A program made the translations under genes and the position numbers. Shown here one piece after another: positions 16,337 to 25,083 of a stretch of DNA of 44,173 bases. The stretch lies in the NCBI GenBank assembly GCA_049289295.1, contig JBATLL010000036.1, positions 1-44,173 on the forward strand, in the 5' to 3' direction. The notes under the pieces were generated by a model. It searched no databases and was not told the DNA's origin. It saw nothing but the letters and a program-made list of their open reading frames with translations. Origin of the DNA: BOKV01 sp049289295 (lineage in GTDB: Bacteria; Pseudomonadota; Alphaproteobacteria; Rhizobiales; Rhizobiaceae). Position 1 is the first letter of the stretch. The number at the start of each line of letters is the position of its first letter.

Positions 16337-17290
16337 TCAGCTTTCAGCTTGACCCGACTGAGATATGACAAGCCGCTCGGGAAAGAGACCCTGCGGCCTC
16401 CAGAGCAGCATGCCAACGATTACCAAGCCGATCAGCACATACTGGATCGAACCTGTGTAGAGTTGCGCGTCCACTGGCGCGAATCTTGAAAGAAACCAGC
16501 CACTTGCGGTCCAGGCTGCCCAGATCAGGAATGCCCCGAAGATCGCGCCGCGATTGTTTCCTGATCCACCGACGATCAGCATTGCCCAGATCTGGAATGT
16601 CAGGGTTGGCAACACGTCCTGGGGACTGACAAAGGCGTAGAAGGTTGCGTACAGGCCACCGGCAAGCCCCATGATGGCCGAGCCTGCAATGAAGGCGGTC
16701 AGGCGCACGCGGGCCGGGCTTTTCCCAAGCGAACGGGCAGCAGTTTCGTCTTCTCGAATTGCCCGCAGAAGCCGTCCGAACGGCGAACGGACAAGCGTTT
16801 CGAGGAACTGGTAGGTCGCGAACAACACCAGCAGCACGACCAGAAGGAAGGCGAGGTTGTAGGCAAATCCATCACCAAGAGCTTCGCGAAACGGCTTCTC
16901 GAAACCGCGCAGGCCCTTGGCACCGCCACCCAGCCATTCGGCGTTGCGCATCACATTCTCGAACACGATGGCCATGCCGAAGGTCGAGATCGCCAGATAG
17001 TCCCGGCGCATTCTGAGCGTCAGAATCCCGGCAACCCAGGCAAGGATGGCAGCAGCCGCCATGCCGCCCACCAGCGCCAGCAGATAGGGCAGCGCAAATC
17101 CGCCAAGATGGTCATCCTGCGGCAGGCCGCCGAGCAGGAGGGTTCCATAGGCACCAGCCCCGAAAAACGCAGCGACCCCGCCATTGAAAAGGCCGGTATT
17201 GCCCCATTGCAGATTCAGTCCAAGCACCGCGATTGCAAGGATCGACGCCATCGTCGTGAAGAAAACGAGATAGGATATAATGCCGATCAT
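16337..17290 (-). CDS. LIV/HAAT-type ABC permease, LivM family
   Basis: This 317-residue inner-membrane protein has eight to ten hydrophobic segments. It has the LivM family run NLQWGNTGLFNGGVAAFFGAG near residues 26-46, LRMRRDYLAISTFGMAIV near 100, and the EAA-type coupling loop REDETAARSLGKSPARVRL near 187. It pairs with the LivH-type protein to form the channel. Its ATG at 17290 overlaps the stop of the livH-type gene by 4 nt. Confidence 0.9.
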   Translation of the reverse strand: MIGIISYLVFFTTMASILAIAVLGLNLQWGNTGLFNGGVAAFFGAGAYGTLLLGGLPQDDHLGGFALPYLLALVGGMAAAAILAWVAGILTLRMRRDYLAISTFGMAIVFENVMRNAEWLGGGAKGLRGFEKPFREALGDGFAYNLAFLLVVLLVLFATYQFLETLVRSPFGRLLRAIREDETAARSLGKSPARVRLTAFIAGSAIMGLAGGLYATFYAFVSPQDVLPTLTFQIWAMLIVGGSGNNRGAIFGAFLIWAAWTASGWFLSRFAPVDAQLYTGSIQYVLIGLVIVGMLLWRPQGLFPERLVISQSGQAES

Positions 17291-18201
17291 GGCCGTTCCT
17301 CACCAAACAGGCCATGCGGACGCACCAGCAGCACCGCAAGGATTATCAGGAATGGCACGCTGGGGCTGTAGCCGGACGGCAGGACGGTCAGTGCAAGATT
17401 TGCCGCCATTCCCACCATGAAGCCACCAAGAAGCGCGCCATAGATGGACCCAAGGCCGCCGACGATTGTTGCTGCAAAGACCGGCAGGACCAGGTCGCGG
17501 CCGATCATCGGTCCGATCTGGTTTGTCAGGCCGTACAGGACGCCCGCCAGAGCCGCCAGCCCACCGCCGACGAGCCAGACAGTGACGATCATGCGTTGAA
17601 GGTTGATACCGTTCACCTGGGCAAGCGAAGGATTTTCAGCAACCGCCCGCAGTGCATAGCCATAGGTCGTTCGCGACAGGACCAGATGCAGCACCAGAAT
17701 GATCAGCAGGGTGATGCCGAGCGCCGCAACCTGGTCCGGTTTCACCAGGATCATTGGGTCCCGGCTGAGGACCGTCGCGAAGACAATATCCTTGCTATAA
17801 AGCTGGGTCTGGAGACCGAACACCAGCCCGATCACGTTGCGGATGATCAGGGCAAGGCCAAAGGAAGCGAAAACCATCGACAGTTCCTCTCCCTTCTCGC
17901 GCACCCTCCTGAACACCAGCTTGTCGAACAGGACTGCACTGGCGCCGGTTACTGCCATTGCAACGATCATCGCAACGGCGAGTGCCCAGGTCATCGAGAG
18001 GGGACCAATTGTGCTGGCAGCAAAGGGTACGATAGCCTTGAACAGCCTTTCGAAAACCAGTGCCGAATAGGCACCGATGGACAACAGTTCCGCATGGCTG
18101 AAATTCGCAAACCGCAGCATGTGCATGACCATGGTGAGCCCGGTCGCGCCTAGCGCAAGGATCGCGCCGATCAGTATGCCGTCAATAAGGTGCTGGATCA
18201 T
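17287..18201 (-). CDS. LIV/HAAT-type ABC permease, LivH family
   Basis: The 304-residue membrane protein begins IDGILIGAILALGATGLTMV, typical of LivH. It has LRFANFSHAELLSIGAYSAL near 30-50 and the coupling loop RAVAENPSLAQVNGINLQRM near 185-205. Start and stop both form 4-nt ATGA overlaps with the neighbouring genes, so it is translated as part of one operon. Confidence 0.9.
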   Translation of the reverse strand: MIQHLIDGILIGAILALGATGLTMVMHMLRFANFSHAELLSIGAYSALVFERLFKAIVPFAASTIGPLSMTWALAVAMIVAMAVTGASAVLFDKLVFRRVREKGEELSMVFASFGLALIIRNVIGLVFGLQTQLYSKDIVFATVLSRDPMILVKPDQVAALGITLLIILVLHLVLSRTTYGYALRAVAENPSLAQVNGINLQRMIVTVWLVGGGLAALAGVLYGLTNQIGPMIGRDLVLPVFAATIVGGLGSIYGALLGGFMVGMAANLALTVLPSGYSPSVPFLIILAVLLVRPHGLFGEERP

Positions 18202-18932
18202 TGGTTGGCCCTCAATCGTCGACCGCCAAGGTAGATGTCGGCTACAACCGAATTCCCGAGCAATTCCGCAGCCTTCCCGTCGATCTGGTTCGCACCTTCC
18301 GCCAGGATGTAGCAGTGGTCGGCAAGCCTGAGGGCCTGATTGACGTTCTGTTCGACCAGAAGAATGGTCACGCCTGTTTCCGTAAGCCCCTTGGCAAGTT
18401 CCAGCACTTCCTGCGCTGCCTTGGGCGACAGTCCCGCCGATGGCTCGTCCATGAGAACAAGGCTGGGCCTTGTAGCCAGTGCCATGGCCACGGCAAGGAA
18501 CTGTTTCTGCCCCCCGGACAGTGAGCCCGCGCGTTCTGACTGCTTGTCTCTCAGTGCTGGAAACTGTCCCAGAAGTTCGGACAATCTGGCAGGCGCGGCC
18601 TTGCCTTCGCGCCTGAGCGCAAGTTCCAGGTTCTGGCGAATGGTGAGCCCACGAAAGATGTTGTCGATCTGCGGCACATAGGCAATTGCATGCTTTGCCA
18701 TCTGGTCCGGGCGGATGTTGGTTATGTCTGCAGCCTCATGGAGAATGCTGCCCTGCGAAACAGGAACAATGCCCGCAATGGCCTTGATCAGAGTCGACTT
18801 GCCCGCGCCATTTGGCCCGATGATCACCGTTACGGAGCCGCGCTCTGCTGTCAGCGATACGCCATGCAGGATCGGCAGATCGGGAATGTAGCCGGCGGTG
18901 ATGTTCCTGACCTCGAGTACGACCTCACCCAC
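18198..18932 (-). CDS. LIV/HAAT-type ABC ATPase, LivF family
   Basis: The chosen start is GTG 18932, which overlaps livG by 8 nt and follows GGAGCGGG; it gives 244 residues, the normal LivF length. Upstream in-frame codons as far as 19067 lie inside livG and do not read as a LivF N-terminus. The ATPase motifs are complete: Walker A GPNGAGKST, Q-loop YVPQIDN, signature LSGGQKQ, Walker B LVLMDEPSAGLSP and the H-loop equivalent in LLVEQNV. One of two ATPases for the importer. Confidence 0.92.
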   Translation of the reverse strand: MGEVVLEVRNITAGYIPDLPILHGVSLTAERGSVTVIIGPNGAGKSTLIKAIAGIVPVSQGSILHEAADITNIRPDQMAKHAIAYVPQIDNIFRGLTIRQNLELALRREGKAAPARLSELLGQFPALRDKQSERAGSLSGGQKQFLAVAMALATRPSLVLMDEPSAGLSPKAAQEVLELAKGLTETGVTILLVEQNVNQALRLADHCYILAEGANQIDGKAAELLGNSVVADIYLGGRRLRANQ

Positions 18933-19698
18933 TTGTGCCCGCTCCCAGATATGCGTCCAGAAGAACGGGATTGGACTGCGCCTGTTCAGCCGTTCCTTCG
19001 AAAACCACGCGACCTTCCGACAAGGCGATGATCGGATTGCAGTGGCGCATGATGAAATCCATGTCATGCTCGATGATCAGGAACGTCTTTCCCTGGCGAT
19101 TGAGTTCTTCGATCTTCTCGATCAGGGTTCCAGCCAGGCTCGGGTTCACGCCCGCCGCGGGTTCATCCAGCAGGATGACTTGTGGGTCCCCCATCAGGAC
19201 CCGTGCAAGTTCGAGCAGCTTCATCTGGCCGCCGGAAATCTTGCCGGCAGGATGATCTGCAAGCTTGGCGAGGGTCATGAATTCGAGCACTTCCATCGCC
19301 TTTTCGCGGATGGCGATTTCCTGTTTTCGAGCTGCAGTGCGCGACAGGAAGGGACCATGCAGGCGTTCACCCACCTGGGCGATCGGCGCCAGCATGACAT
19401 TTTCCAGAACCGACATCCGCGCAAAGGGCCTGGGAATCTGGAATGTCCGCGCCAGACCCTTTGCGAATAGCTGCTCGGGAGCAAGACCAGTAATATCGGA
19501 CCCGTTCAGAAAGACAGAACCCGATGTCGGCTTGAGAGAGCCGGCAATCGCATTGAAAAGCGTTGTCTTGCCTGCGCCGTTGGGACCGATCAGGCCGGTC
19601 ATCGTACCCTTGTTCACGCCAATCGACACATGGTCGACAGCGCGGAAGGCGTTGAAATCCCGGGTCAGGTCACTGGTGGCAAGGATCGGTTCACCCAT
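18925..19698 (-). CDS. LIV/HAAT-type ABC ATPase, LivG family
   Basis: The 257-residue ATPase has Walker A GPNGAGKTT, an N-terminal VDHVSIGVNKGTMTGLIG, the LivG-specific long helical insert, a signature in the form ISGGQMK, Walker B QVILLDEPAAGVNP and IIEHDMDFIM. Start ATG 19698 lies 8 nt inside the end of the AKR gene, so translation is coupled. Finding the two LIV ATPases, two permeases and the binding protein together makes this importer complete. Confidence 0.92.
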   Translation of the reverse strand: MGEPILATSDLTRDFNAFRAVDHVSIGVNKGTMTGLIGPNGAGKTTLFNAIAGSLKPTSGSVFLNGSDITGLAPEQLFAKGLARTFQIPRPFARMSVLENVMLAPIAQVGERLHGPFLSRTAARKQEIAIREKAMEVLEFMTLAKLADHPAGKISGGQMKLLELARVLMGDPQVILLDEPAAGVNPSLAGTLIEKIEELNRQGKTFLIIEHDMDFIMRHCNPIIALSEGRVVFEGTAEQAQSNPVLLDAYLGAGTSG

Positions 19699-20776
19699 CT
19701 GCGCTACCCAGGACCTTGTCGTCAGGCCGCGTGTTGAGATTGTATTTCATGATCCGCCCGTGCCGGGACGTCCGGTCGCTCTCCAGACCGAAGACCGGGC
19801 CAGTTGGACCCTGTGACTGTCCCTGGATTGCTGCGATCCTGGCGCGGTCTTCGTCATCGAATTCGAACTCGAAAACCTGCAGCGTTTTCGGCAGATATCT
19901 TGCGTATCGCGCGCCAACGATTGCAGCGGCAACCTGCGGCTGGTCCAGCACCCAGCGCGTGGCAACCGCGCTCAGCGAAACGCCGTACTTGCTGCCAATA
20001 TCCGCCAGCGTTTTCAGGAGTTGCTGAAACAGCTCCCACGGCCCGAACTCGTCGATGATCAGCCTGTACTTGATGAGGCTGCGATTGGAGAACTGGAAAC
20101 CTGGATCAGGCTGGCCGAGCCAGCCTTCAGTCAGGAAACCACCGGCAAGTGACCCGTAGCAGAGGAACTGCATGCTGCGCTCGCCTGCCCAGTCCGCAAG
20201 CCCGTGCGAAGCCCTGCGATCCAGAACCGAATACTGGATCTGTGCGGTGGCGATATCATAGTCTGCTTCAACAAACCGGCTGATCTGCTCGCTGTCCCAG
20301 TTGTTGACGCCGAGATTGCCGATCTTGCCCTTGCGCTGGCATTCCTTGAGCACTTCCAGGGCTTGGGCTGCATCGCCAATTCCAAGGTCCCACCAGAAGA
20401 ATTGCACGAGATGCAGGCGGTCGATGCGCAGGCGCTTGAGCGATCGGTCGACAATTGCCTCGACCTCCTGCGGTCTCAGGTCCGCCAGTCGACCGAGATC
20501 CGGAACGAGCTTGGTATGAACGATGACGCGATCAGCGTCCGCAGCCCCGCGCCGCTGCCTCACATCGGCGATGAAATCGCCGATCATCTCTTCAACGCCG
20601 GTATAGATGTCGGCACAGTCGAACGTCGTGATGCCGGCGTCGAAAAAGGCCTCCATGTCGGCAATCGCCGAAGCGCGATCAACCGAGCCATGATCGCCTG
20701 CCAGCTGCCAGCCACCCTTGATGACCCTGGAGACACGGTGACCTGGCCTGAGTTCGGCGGTTTCGACCATACTCAC
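19691..20776 (-). CDS. Aldo/keto reductase family protein lacking the catalytic His
   Basis: The 361-residue protein is a TIM-barrel aldo/keto reductase: FDCADIYTG (Asp53, Tyr58), VHTKL (Lys89), GVNNWDSEQI, and VATRWVLDQPQVAAAIVGAR for the cofactor end. The fourth catalytic position, normally His, is Phe127 (LVQFFWWD; codon TTC at 20396-20398). The paralogous AKR domain encoded at 21983 has His there (LLQFHWWS). Start is GTG 20776, overlapping the upstream stop and preceded by AGGGGGA; ATG 20770 is possible. It may be a reductase with altered chemistry, an isomerase-like enzyme, or a partner of the fusion protein. It belongs to the ABC operon. Confidence 0.85.
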   Translation of the reverse strand: MSMVETAELRPGHRVSRVIKGGWQLAGDHGSVDRASAIADMEAFFDAGITTFDCADIYTGVEEMIGDFIADVRQRRGAADADRVIVHTKLVPDLGRLADLRPQEVEAIVDRSLKRLRIDRLHLVQFFWWDLGIGDAAQALEVLKECQRKGKIGNLGVNNWDSEQISRFVEADYDIATAQIQYSVLDRRASHGLADWAGERSMQFLCYGSLAGGFLTEGWLGQPDPGFQFSNRSLIKYRLIIDEFGPWELFQQLLKTLADIGSKYGVSLSAVATRWVLDQPQVAAAIVGARYARYLPKTLQVFEFEFDDEDRARIAAIQGQSQGPTGPVFGLESDRTSRHGRIMKYNLNTRPDDKVLGSADG

Positions 20777-21144
20777 GCTTCATCCCCCTTGCGCCAGTAG
20801 GGGGTAGCGCGCGCGTCCGGCAGACCCGTGGTCTCCGCATGTGAAAACCAGCGCTTGTCGGTCCGCACGATTCTAAGCCTGCCGCCACAATGGGGATCAG
20901 GGCAGGCGACCTCTGCGTCGGTGGACATCCAGTCATTCGGATCGGTCATGCGCTGCTTTGTGGGCAGCAGCGGCAGAACGCTGGCCAGCGCATACATCGA
21001 TACTTTCTGGCCCGCCGCGAATACGAGGTTTTCGCCTTCCACGAGGAAATGTTCACCTTCCACATGGCGGCAGACCGGCGTGCGCCCGTCAAGAACGGTC
21101 TCGACCTTCAGATCGTAAAGCCAAAACCCAGCTTCCTCCGACAT
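20773..21144 (-). CDS. Small conserved-looking protein with Cys pairs, TIGR04076-like
   Basis: The product has 123 residues from ATG 21144, preceded by AGGGGAG. It reads as a compact soluble protein with no membrane segment or signal peptide: WLYDLKVETVLDG, PVCRHVEGEHFLV, a central MYALASVLPLLPTKQR, NDWMSTD, then CPDPHCGGRLRIVRT. The Cys of VCRH and the CPDPHCG pair could bind a metal. It resembles the small uncharacterised TIGR04076 group, but I recall this only loosely. It is the first gene of the leftward ABC operon, fused by a 4-nt overlap to the AKR gene, so a role in the same pathway is likely. No function can be assigned. Confidence 0.65.
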   Translation of the reverse strand: MSEEAGFWLYDLKVETVLDGRTPVCRHVEGEHFLVEGENLVFAAGQKVSMYALASVLPLLPTKQRMTDPNDWMSTDAEVACPDPHCGGRLRIVRTDKRWFSHAETTGLPDARATPYWRKGDEA

Positions 21145-21192
21145 TACACTCCCCTGTATGTCCCGCGTCGTTTTAACGACTGTTGTTATCTG

Positions 21193-21205
21193 TGATATTT
21201 TATCA
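21193..21205. promoter_or_regulatory. Candidate GntR operator in the divergent promoter region
   Basis: TGATA (21193-21197, read T-G-A-T-A) and TATCA (21201-21205) form a perfect inverted repeat with a 3-bp centre, in a markedly AT-rich stretch (about 21180-21222). It sits between the leftward ABC operon and the rightward GntR gene. The position suits an operator for the divergent GntR protein. The arms are short, so this is tentative. Confidence 0.35.
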
Positions 21206-21281
21206 TACATATGTTATTCGGGAGCTGTCAATCCAGTCCCTTCCAGCCATGTCCTGGTGGGCAAAACGAAAGAATGCGAAG

Positions 21282-21986
21282 ATGACAGGGGCCAAAATCC
21301 TGCCGATCGATCAGTCCAACCTGCGGGAAAGCGCCTACCGTGCGCTGCACGCAGCCTTCACGCGCGGCGAATTTGCGCCCGGCGATGTGCTGTCGCTGCG
21401 CTCGCTTGCCGAGCAGCTGGGAATATCCATGACGCCGGTTCGCGAAGCGGTTCGCAAACTGGTGGCCGAAGGCGCGCTGATCGACACGCGCAGCCGGACG
21501 CTTCTCGTTCCACCCTTCAACAGGCGCCGCATGACGGATCTCAAATCTGCCCGGCTTGCGCTGGAATCAATAGTGCTTGAACAGGCGATGGACAGAATAG
21601 ACGCTGCGGGCATCGAAGCGCTGGCGAAAATCCTGGAAATGCCGAACGCCGGCGAACATCGCGGTCCCGATCTGGTTCAGAACTACAATTTCCACTTCAC
21701 GCTCTATCGACATTCCGGCTCCGAAGTGCTGCTGCCGATGGTAGAGGCGCTGTGGCTGCAATATGGCGCCTACCTGAACCTGATCATCAATCACGAGGCG
21801 GCCAATGAAATTGCCGAACACCAGTTTCACTACGAGATGATCGACGCGCTGAAATTCGGGGATCGCAAGGCCGCAAAGGCTGCTCTGGCAAACGACATCG
21901 AACGCTCGTTCCGCGTTCTGTTGTCGGATGAGGATGACGCTGATTCACGCGATGCCGACGCCCGCAGGGAGATTGCCCGCAAATGA
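21282..21986 (+). CDS. GntR-family transcriptional regulator, FCD type
   Basis: From ATG 21282 the protein has 234 residues; ATG 21249 is also in frame but has no ribosome binding site and adds unlikely residues. The winged helix reads LRESAYRALHAAFTRGEFAPG and then LAEQLGISMTPVREAVRKLVAEG. The FCD domain follows, with NYNFHFTLYRHSG and a later EHQFHYEMIDAL carrying the metal-binding His residues. It is divergent from the ABC operon and overlaps the AKR-RidA gene by 4 nt, so it probably senses the pathway substrate and controls both directions. Confidence 0.88.
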   Translation: MTGAKILPIDQSNLRESAYRALHAAFTRGEFAPGDVLSLRSLAEQLGISMTPVREAVRKLVAEGALIDTRSRTLLVPPFNRRRMTDLKSARLALESIVLEQAMDRIDAAGIEALAKILEMPNAGEHRGPDLVQNYNFHFTLYRHSGSEVLLPMVEALWLQYGAYLNLIINHEAANEIAEHQFHYEMIDALKFGDRKAAKAALANDIERSFRVLLSDEDDADSRDADARREIARK

Positions 21987-23482
21987 GTGCACGACCTTCA
22001 TCAGCTTCGGTGGACCGCTATGAGCTTGCCCCCGGGATGCAGATCAGCCGGGCGCTGACCGGCCTGTGGCAGGTTGCAGACATCGAACGCAAGTCCGGCC
22101 CCATCGACCCGAAGAAGGGGGCTGGCTACCTGCAGGCCTATGTTGATGCAGGCTTCGACACGTTCGACATGGCCGATCATTATGGCACTTCGGAAATCAT
22201 CGCCGGAGAAATGCTGAAGGGCAGCGCTCAAGGCGGGCGCCGTCCGCTTGCCTTTACAAAATGGTGTCCGGCACCCGGCCCGATGACCGCCGAAACGGTT
22301 CGCGCTGGTGTGCGCGAGCGCCTGGACCGGCTTGGCGTCGAGACAATCGACCTTCTGCAGTTCCACTGGTGGAGCTTCGTGCATCCGGGCTGGCTGGACG
22401 CGCTTCACGAGCTTGCGGCCCTGCGCAGCGAAGGCCTGATCCGCGAACTGGGCGTCACCAATTTCGACGCTGCCCATCTGCATCTGGCAATCGCTGACGG
22501 TATCCCGCTTCGAACCAACCAGGTCTCGTTCTCCCTGATCGACAGGCGCGCTGCGGGCCCGCTCGCCGAAATCTGCACGCGCTCGCCCGTTCGTTTGCTC
22601 GCCTACGGCACCTTGTGCGGCGGCTTTCTCTCGGAGCGCTGGCTGGGTGCGGGCGAGCCGGAGGAAATCGCCGACTGGTCGAAGATGAAGTACAAGCGCT
22701 TCATCGACGCAGCAGGGGGCTGGGCTGCCTATCAGACAGTGCTGGCAGCTGCTGCCGAAATTGCCCGCAGGCATGGTGTATCGGTTTCCAACGTTGCCAC
22801 CCGCTGGGTGCTCGAACAGGCCGGCGTTGCCGGTGTCATCATCGGTGCCAGGCTCGGCGAGAGCGTTCACGTTTCAGACAATGCGCGATTGTTCTCCTAC
22901 TACCTCGATGGTGAGGATCACGAACGCCTCGCGGAAGCCTTTGCCGCCATGAAACCCATTCCCGGCGATTGCGGAGACGAGTATCGCAAGCCGCCCTTTC
23001 TTACCGCCTCCGGCGACCTCAGCCACCATCTCGACACGATGCCGCTCGCACACGCCGCCACGCCAGTTCCCCATCGCCCCGCCGCCAGCCGCGTGCTCAG
23101 CGGTTCAGGATGGGAAGATATCGCCGGCTATTGCAGGGCCCAGCGGATAGGGGAGCGGGTGGTTGTCTCCGGTACCACGGCAACGGCAGGAGCCGACCGC
23201 GTGGTGGCTGAAGGCGATGCCGCCGCGCAGGCCGTCTTCATCCTCGACAAGATAATCGCCGCGATGAACGCGCTTGGCGCCCGGGCCGAAGATGTCATCA
23301 GGACGCGTATCTACCTGGTGGACGAGGCTGATGCCCTTGCGGTCTCGCTCGCCCATGGCCGCTATTTCGGCGAGATCAAGCCAGTCAACACGCTGGTCGT
23401 CGTTGCCAAGCTGATCGGCAACTACCGCGTCGAGATCGAGGCTGAAGCCATCATCCAGAATGGCCCCGGTCACCCCGCCTGA
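21983..23482 (+). CDS. Aldo/keto reductase fused to a RidA (YjgF)-type domain
   Basis: This is one continuous 499-residue reading frame. Residues 1 to about 340 form an aldo/keto reductase with the full tetrad: Asp62 and Tyr67 (FDMADHYG), Lys93 (FTKWCP) and His128 (LLQFHWWS). After a Pro/His-rich linker, residues about 373-494 form a Rid domain (GYCRAQRIGERVVVSGTTA, VFILDKIIAAMNALGA, DVIRTRIYLVDEADAL, VEIEAEAII). The Arg that RidA uses to bind the substrate carboxylate aligns with Lys476 (VVVAKL), so classical 2-imino acid deaminase activity is doubtful. Start overlaps the GntR stop (ATGA). The fusion suggests reduction and imine or enamine handling of the same intermediate. Confidence 0.85.
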   Translation: MSARPSSASVDRYELAPGMQISRALTGLWQVADIERKSGPIDPKKGAGYLQAYVDAGFDTFDMADHYGTSEIIAGEMLKGSAQGGRRPLAFTKWCPAPGPMTAETVRAGVRERLDRLGVETIDLLQFHWWSFVHPGWLDALHELAALRSEGLIRELGVTNFDAAHLHLAIADGIPLRTNQVSFSLIDRRAAGPLAEICTRSPVRLLAYGTLCGGFLSERWLGAGEPEEIADWSKMKYKRFIDAAGGWAAYQTVLAAAAEIARRHGVSVSNVATRWVLEQAGVAGVIIGARLGESVHVSDNARLFSYYLDGEDHERLAEAFAAMKPIPGDCGDEYRKPPFLTASGDLSHHLDTMPLAHAATPVPHRPAASRVLSGSGWEDIAGYCRAQRIGERVVVSGTTATAGADRVVAEGDAAAQAVFILDKIIAAMNALGARAEDVIRTRIYLVDEADALAVSLAHGRYFGEIKPVNTLVVVAKLIGNYRVEIEAEAIIQNGPGHPA

Positions 23483-24031
23483 AGCCTCGCACCCGTTCGA
23501 ACCTGCCGCTGTAACTGGTTTTGCCCCGCCGTCGGCTCTGCAGACTTTGCGTCTCGGCGAAAGCTTCAGACCCCAGACATCGGACAAGCCCGAATTACAG
23601 TGGAATTAAACTGACAGTTGCCGAAATTATTGCCATTCACAATCTTGGATATATGAAACTTCATGCCTCGTATTGCCCGCCCACTGGCTCCGCAAAAACG
23701 CGGACCACGAATGAAGGCGGAATGGTTCTGGTAACTGTCACCGTAATCATAGGTTGCCATCTATACGCGTTTAAGCGAAGGCCGCTTCGCGCCCTCAATC
23801 TGGTCGTTGACCCGGTGATGTGAAAATCCTGAAAGCCGTCATTTGCCGCGATTGGATGGCATGTCTTAAAAGGGCGGACAGTGGTCATTGGGTTTTATGG
23901 CTATCGACGTCGGCTAACAGACGAAGTACGCATTCGCTGCGGATGGGCCAACATCTGCTTTTGTAAATTGATCGGTCGAAAGGCTTTTTTTCGTGAAAAG
24001 GTTGTCATGTTTGAATTTGTTCTTTTAAGTT
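23483..24031. other. Non-coding stretch at an apparent composition boundary
   Basis: No convincing gene lies in these 549 bp. Short open frames on both strands do not resemble proteins and lack ribosome binding sites. Base composition drops toward AT from about 23580. The stretch at roughly 23830-23960 (around GGGCGGACAGTGGTCATTGG) reads like decayed or repeated intergenic sequence. It separates the ABC/AKR-RidA cluster from the AraC/SDR group and may mark the edge of an acquired segment. Confidence 0.4.
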
Positions 24032-24922
24032 TTATTGGACGGCTACAGAAATTCGATCCTGTCTTGGGGAACATCCGAATTTTCGGGCATATTCTCTCGA
24101 GAACTGAGCCGAGCTTTCGTAGCCCACCCCGTATGCAATCTCGGAGACCTTTGAGCCGGTTGTTTGAAGCTCATTACGGGCATGAAGCAAACGCAGATCT
24201 TTCTGGTATTGCAGCGGAGAGGTTCCCGTGACTGCTTTGAACTGTTCGAAGAAGGCCGAACTGCTCATACCCACACGAGTGGCAAGCTCTCCGACGACAA
24301 GGGGTTTGCCCAGATCTGACCGGATTTCGTGCGTCGCCGCAAAAATACGGCTGGCCGTGTTTTCGTGCCACACCAGCTTTTGAAGCGTGCCACCATGTTG
24401 CCCGATCAACAGGCGAGCATGGATTTCCCGCGCCGTGATCTGCGCCAGCATATGTCGCGCCCCTTCGGTTTCGCACTGGCGAAAGTATCGCAACAGGGCG
24501 TCTTGCATGTCGTCATCAGTGGGCGCGAGGCAAATCGAAAACGGATCTGACACACGGTTGGCGGTTGACTGCGGCAAGGACGGAGCCAGGGCGCGAAGAA
24601 GATCCAGATCAAGCGGGAATACGAGCGCGACATAGGGATGATCGGGCGTGGCCTCGGTGATCCTTGAAACAACGGGCAGCGCGTTACTGACGATCAGCGA
24701 CTGCCCAGCCCGCGCGGTGAGCGTTCTGGTGCTGGTCCCAACCTCTTTTGCACCTTGCAGGACCGCGCACAACAGCGGGCGGTAGACATTTGCGTCATGT
24801 TGGGTAGTCGCCGGGTGGGTGAGAAAAACAGTTCCGCTGTCCTTATGTTGCAATACACCCTGCGTGACGCCTGAATGATCAAGCAGCGCCAAAACATAGT
24901 CCAACAATGTCTGAGGTCCCAT
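24032..24922 (-). CDS. AraC-family transcriptional regulator
   Basis: The 296-residue protein has an N-terminal AraC_N-type sensor domain (AVLQGAKEV...GQSLIVSNALPVVSRI) and two helix-turn-helix motifs at the C-terminus (LATRVGMSSSAFFEQFKAVT and VSEIAYGVGYESSAQFSREY, followed by FGCSPRQ). This is the arrangement of the YqhC-like group, which often controls a divergent oxidoreductase gene. It starts at ATG 24922, and the 161-bp gap to the rightward SDR genes must hold both promoters. Confidence 0.9.
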   Translation of the reverse strand: MGPQTLLDYVLALLDHSGVTQGVLQHKDSGTVFLTHPATTQHDANVYRPLLCAVLQGAKEVGTSTRTLTARAGQSLIVSNALPVVSRITEATPDHPYVALVFPLDLDLLRALAPSLPQSTANRVSDPFSICLAPTDDDMQDALLRYFRQCETEGARHMLAQITAREIHARLLIGQHGGTLQKLVWHENTASRIFAATHEIRSDLGKPLVVGELATRVGMSSSAFFEQFKAVTGTSPLQYQKDLRLLHARNELQTTGSKVSEIAYGVGYESSAQFSREYARKFGCSPRQDRISVAVQ

Positions 24923-25083
24923 GAACGCCTCCTTTGGGTCGACCCTTCTTTACCACGGGAACAAAGCAAATACTTACTAAAAACTTCTGTTTATGGAGGA
25001 TTGTGCAAAAAAACTGGAGAATACTGAAAGATACATCCTACTATCGTGATTATCGTGTGTACAGGAAATTAGGGAGTTGAGAT

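Noticed and set aside
17314..18153. Long open frame on the plus strand opposite livH
   Set aside because: It is antisense to a clear permease gene, its residues are rich in Gln, His and Arg in the way shadow frames are, and it has no ribosome binding site.
21983..23482. Fusion as a frameshift or assembly artefact
   Set aside because: One frame is open across both domains and the linker, with no stop or frame change, so an artefact is not indicated by the sequence.
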